From: an uncultured Ruminiclostridium sp.
GTDB lineage: Bacteria; Bacillota; Clostridia; Oscillospirales; Ruminococcaceae
Length of the DNA stretch: 64,000 nt
Assembly: GCA_934490165.1 (NCBI GenBank)
Contig: CAKSTB010000016.1
Location: 1-64,000 of the forward strand
Direction: 5' to 3'
In this document: positions 61,514 through 64,000 of the stretch, piece by piece
How positions within the stretch are numbered: the stretch's first letter is position 1
Layout: each line of letters starts with the position of its first letter
The notes under the pieces: generated by a model
The model's input: only the letters and a program-made list of their open reading frames with translations
Told to the model about the DNA's origin: nothing
Database searches by the model: none
Program-made: the position numbers and the translations under genes

Positions 61514-62092
61514 TTATACGTTTTTGATAAGCTTTCTTATCTGCGGTACGCTCAGAAGTATCACAACACCGATCGTTGTGAATACGATCTCGGGGAGCAT
61601 ATATGCGCCGTTGTAGAGAAGGCTGTACAGCCACGGCTCGTTTATCGTAAGGCCGTTCCACAGCTCGCCGAATGAGCCGAATATCACCATTCCGCTTATG
61701 TAGTGGCAGACAAGACGGAGCACCATTGCAAGCACCGAGCCGCCTATCATACCGGGTATGCCGTGCTTTCTGAACATTCCCGCAAGACCGATAACCGTGA
61801 AAGCGAATATGTAGTCAAGGAAAATGCAACCGATAAGTGCGGCGGGAGTAAGACCCCAGCCCATAAGACCCTCTGCACAGCCCTGACCGAACTGTATCAG
61901 CGAGAATACAAAAGAAGCGGCAAGTCCGCAGCCGATACCTCTTTTAAGGCTGTAAATTACTATCGGGAGCATTGATAACAGAGTTATCGAGCCGCCCCAC
62001 GGCAGATTGATGATTTTGATGAAGCTGAGTACGGTAGCAAGCGCCACCATTACCGCACCTTCAACAAGTGTAAGTACTTTTTCGTTTTTCAT
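61514..62092 (-). CDS. thiT: Thiamine ECF transporter S component
   Basis: A membrane protein of about 192 residues and six helices. It matches ThiT, the thiamine-binding S component of energy-coupling-factor transporters (VEGAVMVALATVLSFIK, WGGSITLLSMLPIVIYSLKRG, the GWGLTPAALIGCIFLDYIFAFT region, YNGAYMLPEIV). It uses the shared EcfAAT module. CGGAGG precedes the ATG at 62092. A TPP riboswitch with terminator lies upstream, confirming that thiamine controls it. Confidence 0.96.
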   Translation of the reverse strand: MKNEKVLTLVEGAVMVALATVLSFIKIINLPWGGSITLLSMLPIVIYSLKRGIGCGLAASFVFSLIQFGQGCAEGLMGWGLTPAALIGCIFLDYIFAFTVIGLAGMFRKHGIPGMIGGSVLAMVLRLVCHYISGMVIFGSFGELWNGLTINEPWLYSLLYNGAYMLPEIVFTTIGVVILLSVPQIRKLIKNV

Positions 62093-62145
62093 CTGAAAAA
62101 CCTCCGTTAAAAAATTTTTTAACCGAATACCTTGCGTTAAACACA

Positions 62146-62172
62146 AAAATCCCCGACAGACACTGCCGGGGG
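62146..62172 (-). terminator. Terminator of the TPP riboswitch
   Basis: On the minus strand CCCCCGGCAG-TGT-CTGTCGGGG is followed by ATTTTTG. It is the expression platform of the riboswitch. Confidence 0.9.
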
Positions 62173-62193
62173 TAATGAGCTATAGAAATGTGT

Positions 62194-62270
62194 CGAAATT
62201 CCTACGGCGGCATTATCCGCATCAGGTCAAGGGTCGAAGTCAGACTTCCTCTCAGCAAAAAGCTCCCCTA
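62194..62270 (-). promoter_or_regulatory. TPP riboswitch (THI element)
   Basis: On the minus strand it has AGGGGAGC, GCTGAGAGGAAG, ACCCTTGACCTGATGCGGAT, AATGCCG and GTAGGAATTTC, the conserved THI-box parts in order. Thiamine pyrophosphate binding would favour the terminator and shut off thiT. Confidence 0.97.
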
Positions 62271-62284
62271 TTCAGTCTTATATT

Positions 62285-62313
62285 ATTTTAGCACCAAAAA
62301 GGGGAAATGTCAA
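62285..62313 (-). promoter_or_regulatory. Promoter of thiT
   Basis: On the minus strand, TTGACA (62308-62313), 17 bases, TAAAAT (62285-62290). Confidence 0.85.
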
Positions 62314-62320
62314 GAGCTAC

Positions 62321-62352
62321 AGAAAACGGAGCGTATGATGTTACGCTCCGTT
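62321..62352 (-). terminator. Terminator of the fakA-plsY unit
   Basis: AACGGAGCGTA and TACGCTCCGTT form a perfect stem; on the minus strand TTTTCTG follows. Confidence 0.82.
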
Positions 62353-62357
62353 TAAGT

Positions 62358-62990
62358 TTATGCTTTTTTGCTTTTGAGTGAGAATTTCGGCTCTGTGCCT
62401 TTGATAAGGCGCTTGATGTTTTCTTTGTGCCGCCACGTCATAAGGGCTACAGAGAGAATGCACAGTATCAGCACCGGAAGAGGCGCGCCGAATATTGCAA
62501 GGGTTATCGGGCAGGAGATGCCTGCTACAATAACCGACAGCGACATAAATTTTACTGTGAAGAGAAGTATCATCATTATTGCCATTGCGATAAGCGCGGT
62601 TCGCCAGTCGATGAGCCATATAGAGCCGACCGCTACGAGAAATGCTTTTCCGCCGCTGAACTTATACCATATGGGGAAGCAGTGTCCGAGCATTGCAAAC
62701 AGTCCCGCGTATGCCGCGCCGAGCTGGAATGTTTCGCCAACCGCACCGAATGCAAAGCCTGCCGCAAGGCATACTATAAAGGATTTCAGAATGTCGAGCA
62801 GGAATACGAACCACGCATATTTCCCGCCGAAAACACGCTTGAAATTTGTAAAACCGGGGTTTTTGCTTCCGAGCTCTCTTATATCCTGATGGTATATGAG
62901 CTTCGACATTACGATAGCGGGGTTAAGTCCGCATATGAGATACGGTACTATTGCCGCCAGTATAAATACGATTATCGTTTCAGGTTTCAT
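62358..62990 (-). CDS. plsY: Glycerol-3-phosphate acyltransferase PlsY
   Basis: A 210-residue membrane protein with five or six helices. The three PlsY loops are present: IRELGSKNPGFTN, GHCFPIWYKFSGGKA and a final region near the membrane exit. PlsY acylates glycerol-3-phosphate with acyl-phosphate, the first step of phospholipid synthesis. It starts two bases after the stop of the FakA-like gene with a weak ribosome site, so they are translationally coupled. The Lys-rich tail is cytoplasmic. Confidence 0.93.
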   Translation of the reverse strand: MKPETIIVFILAAIVPYLICGLNPAIVMSKLIYHQDIRELGSKNPGFTNFKRVFGGKYAWFVFLLDILKSFIVCLAAGFAFGAVGETFQLGAAYAGLFAMLGHCFPIWYKFSGGKAFLVAVGSIWLIDWRTALIAMAIMMILLFTVKFMSLSVIVAGISCPITLAIFGAPLPVLILCILSVALMTWRHKENIKRLIKGTEPKFSLKSKKA

Positions 62991-62992
62991 AA

Positions 62993-64000
62993 TTATTGCA
63001 GGATAAGCATAAGGTCATATACTTCCTGTCCTCCGTCTATAGTGTAAACTTCCATCATCGGATATTCGGCAGACATACGGGAGGTGAATGCTTCACGCTC
63101 GCTGTCGGTCATATCCTTGCCGAATACCGCTATAAGAAATTCGTGGCTTCTTGCGCTCAGCTTATCGAGAAGAAGCATTGCCGTGTCGATCTTGTCGCCG
63201 TCCGACGCAAGCATTGTCTTGTCGGTGAAGCCGATGTAAGCGTCCTTGTCTATGCTTACTCCGTCTATCTCGGCGCTTCTTACCGAATGCGTTATCATAC
63301 CTGTGATCACGCCCTGCATAGCGTCTTCAAGCTCTTTTGCAATAGCGTCTGTATCGCCGCTGTCATAAGACAGCATTGTCAGCGCCGCATATCCCTCGCC
63401 TATGTTGTGGCTGGGTACTACGCGGACATCGCTGTCCTTGTATAGATCTGCCGCCTGCTTTGCCGCCATTATTATATTACTGTTGTTAGGCAGGACGAAA
63501 ATAGTCTTTGCGTTCACCGCGTCGAATGCGGATATAAAGTCCTCTGTTGACGGGTTGTTGGTCTGACCGCCGTAGATAACATAATCTGCGCCAAGCTCGG
63601 TGAAGGTCTGCTTTATGCCTTCGCCCGATGCTGTGGTAACAAGTGCGTAGGGCTTTTTCTCCGCTTTTTTCTTATCGTTTTCGCTCTTCTCATCAAAGCG
63701 GTTGCTTATAACCGTTTCGTTGTGCTGAAGCGTCATATTCTCGATCTTAAGCGTTAAAAATTCGCCGTACTGCTGGCAGTAGTCAAGCACCGTACCGGGT
63801 GTCATTGTATGGATGTGCACCTTTACGACAGTGCCGCTGATAAATGCTACTATCGAGTCGCCGACAGTTTCAAGATATGCTTTCAGCTTATCGAGGTCGA
63901 AATTTTTTACGTCTGTTTTACTGGTCTGGAGCTGTAAAAGGAACTCCGTGCAGTAGCCGAATTTCATAACGCTGTTTTCGTCAAAGCCGTTTGTGTTTAT
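62993..64000 (-). CDS. fakA: FakA-like fatty acid kinase (DAK domain), 5' end outside the window
   Basis: About 335 C-terminal residues are present. The frame is open to the window edge, so the ATG at 63967 is internal. MKFGYCTEFLLQL is typical of the middle of FakA/YloV, followed by an HIHTMTPGTVLDYCQQYG region, ALVTTASGEGIKQTFTELGADYVIYGG (the DegV-like domain start) and the final EVYDLMLILQ. FakA phosphorylates a fatty acid held by FakB, giving acyl-phosphate for PlsY, which follows directly. The N-terminal DAK kinase domain with nucleotide-binding site lies beyond the window. Confidence 0.9.
   Translation of the reverse strand: MNTNGFDENSVMKFGYCTEFLLQLQTSKTDVKNFDLDKLKAYLETVGDSIVAFISGTVVKVHIHTMTPGTVLDYCQQYGEFLTLKIENMTLQHNETVISNRFDEKSENDKKKAEKKPYALVTTASGEGIKQTFTELGADYVIYGGQTNNPSTEDFISAFDAVNAKTIFVLPNNSNIIMAAKQAADLYKDSDVRVVPSHNIGEGYAALTMLSYDSGDTDAIAKELEDAMQGVITGMITHSVRSAEIDGVSIDKDAYIGFTDKTMLASDGDKIDTAMLLLDKLSARSHEFLIAVFGKDMTDSEREAFTSRMSAEYPMMEVYTIDGGQEVYDLMLILQ

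Overview
The window looks like a chromosomal segment of a Gram-positive, anaerobic, spore-forming gut or rumen bacterium of the class Clostridia, most like Ruminococcus or [Eubacterium] siraeum-type Oscillospiraceae. The evidence is spoIIE (sporulation), a type III glutamine synthetase, a Clostridia-type split transketolase, rubrerythrin and hybrid-cluster protein (anaerobe stress defence), a very large BspA-type leucine-rich-repeat surface protein, and several plant-polysaccharide hydrolases. Most genes have strong AGGAGG-like ribosome binding sites, and many have near-perfect TTGACA-17-TATAAT promoters. The species call is inference. I see no insertion sequence, prophage or CRISPR array.

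Layout. 0-6 kb: a gene-free edge, a ComEC-like metallo-beta-lactamase lipoprotein, tRNA-Gln, an EamA transporter and spoIIE. 6-11 kb: a 1610-residue secreted LRR/CUB/fibronectin-III protein behind a structured leader with a G10 tract and a perfect terminator hairpin. 11-17.7 kb: GH31 alpha-xylosidase, a flagellin with a textbook sigma-28 promoter, and an M29 aminopeptidase. 17.9-25.9 kb: a LytTR regulator, alpha/beta hydrolase, chemotaxis receptor, QueT transporter, LysR/flavodoxin/aldo-keto reductase and a MATE exporter. 26-31.5 kb: a GH3 glycosidase, a Crp/Fnr regulator and split transketolase. 31.6-36 kb: an accessory stretch with an alkyltransferase-like protein, a broken gene fragment, a CobD-like PLP enzyme, a Cys-rich U32-like protein, a histidine phosphatase, a small protein, a NUDIX hydrolase and FeoA. 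36.2-45.2 kb: the pyrimidine operon pyrC-pyrF-carA-carB-(membrane protein)-pyrK-pyrD. 45.3-52 kb, minus strand: a GT2 glycosyltransferase, glnN, and the rpmH-rnpA-yidD-yidC-jag cluster. 52.2-56.3 kb: two GH5 glycosidases, a nitrilase-fold amidase and a YgjP-like metalloprotease. 56.4-59.5 kb: an rbr-ldhA-hcp operon. 59.6-64 kb: DegV (FakB-like), an AIM24-family protein, thiT with a TPP riboswitch, plsY and the 3' part of a FakA-like gene cut by the window edge.

The genes fit together in a few clear ways. GH31, GH3 and the two GH5 enzymes point to breakdown of hemicellulose (xyloglucan, mannan, beta-glucan). GH31 and GH3, 14 kb apart, share a LacI-type operator motif. Transketolase can take the resulting pentose. 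FakA, FakB and PlsY form a fatty-acid-to-phospholipid route. The pyr operon makes UMP from carbamoyl phosphate.

The most interesting non-coding signals are the LRR leader (G10 tract plus terminator), a terminator-type leader of glnN with an A1/G4 hexaloop, the queT leader, a perfect terminator just upstream of pyrK, and matching motifs inside the two divergent Crp/tkt promoters.
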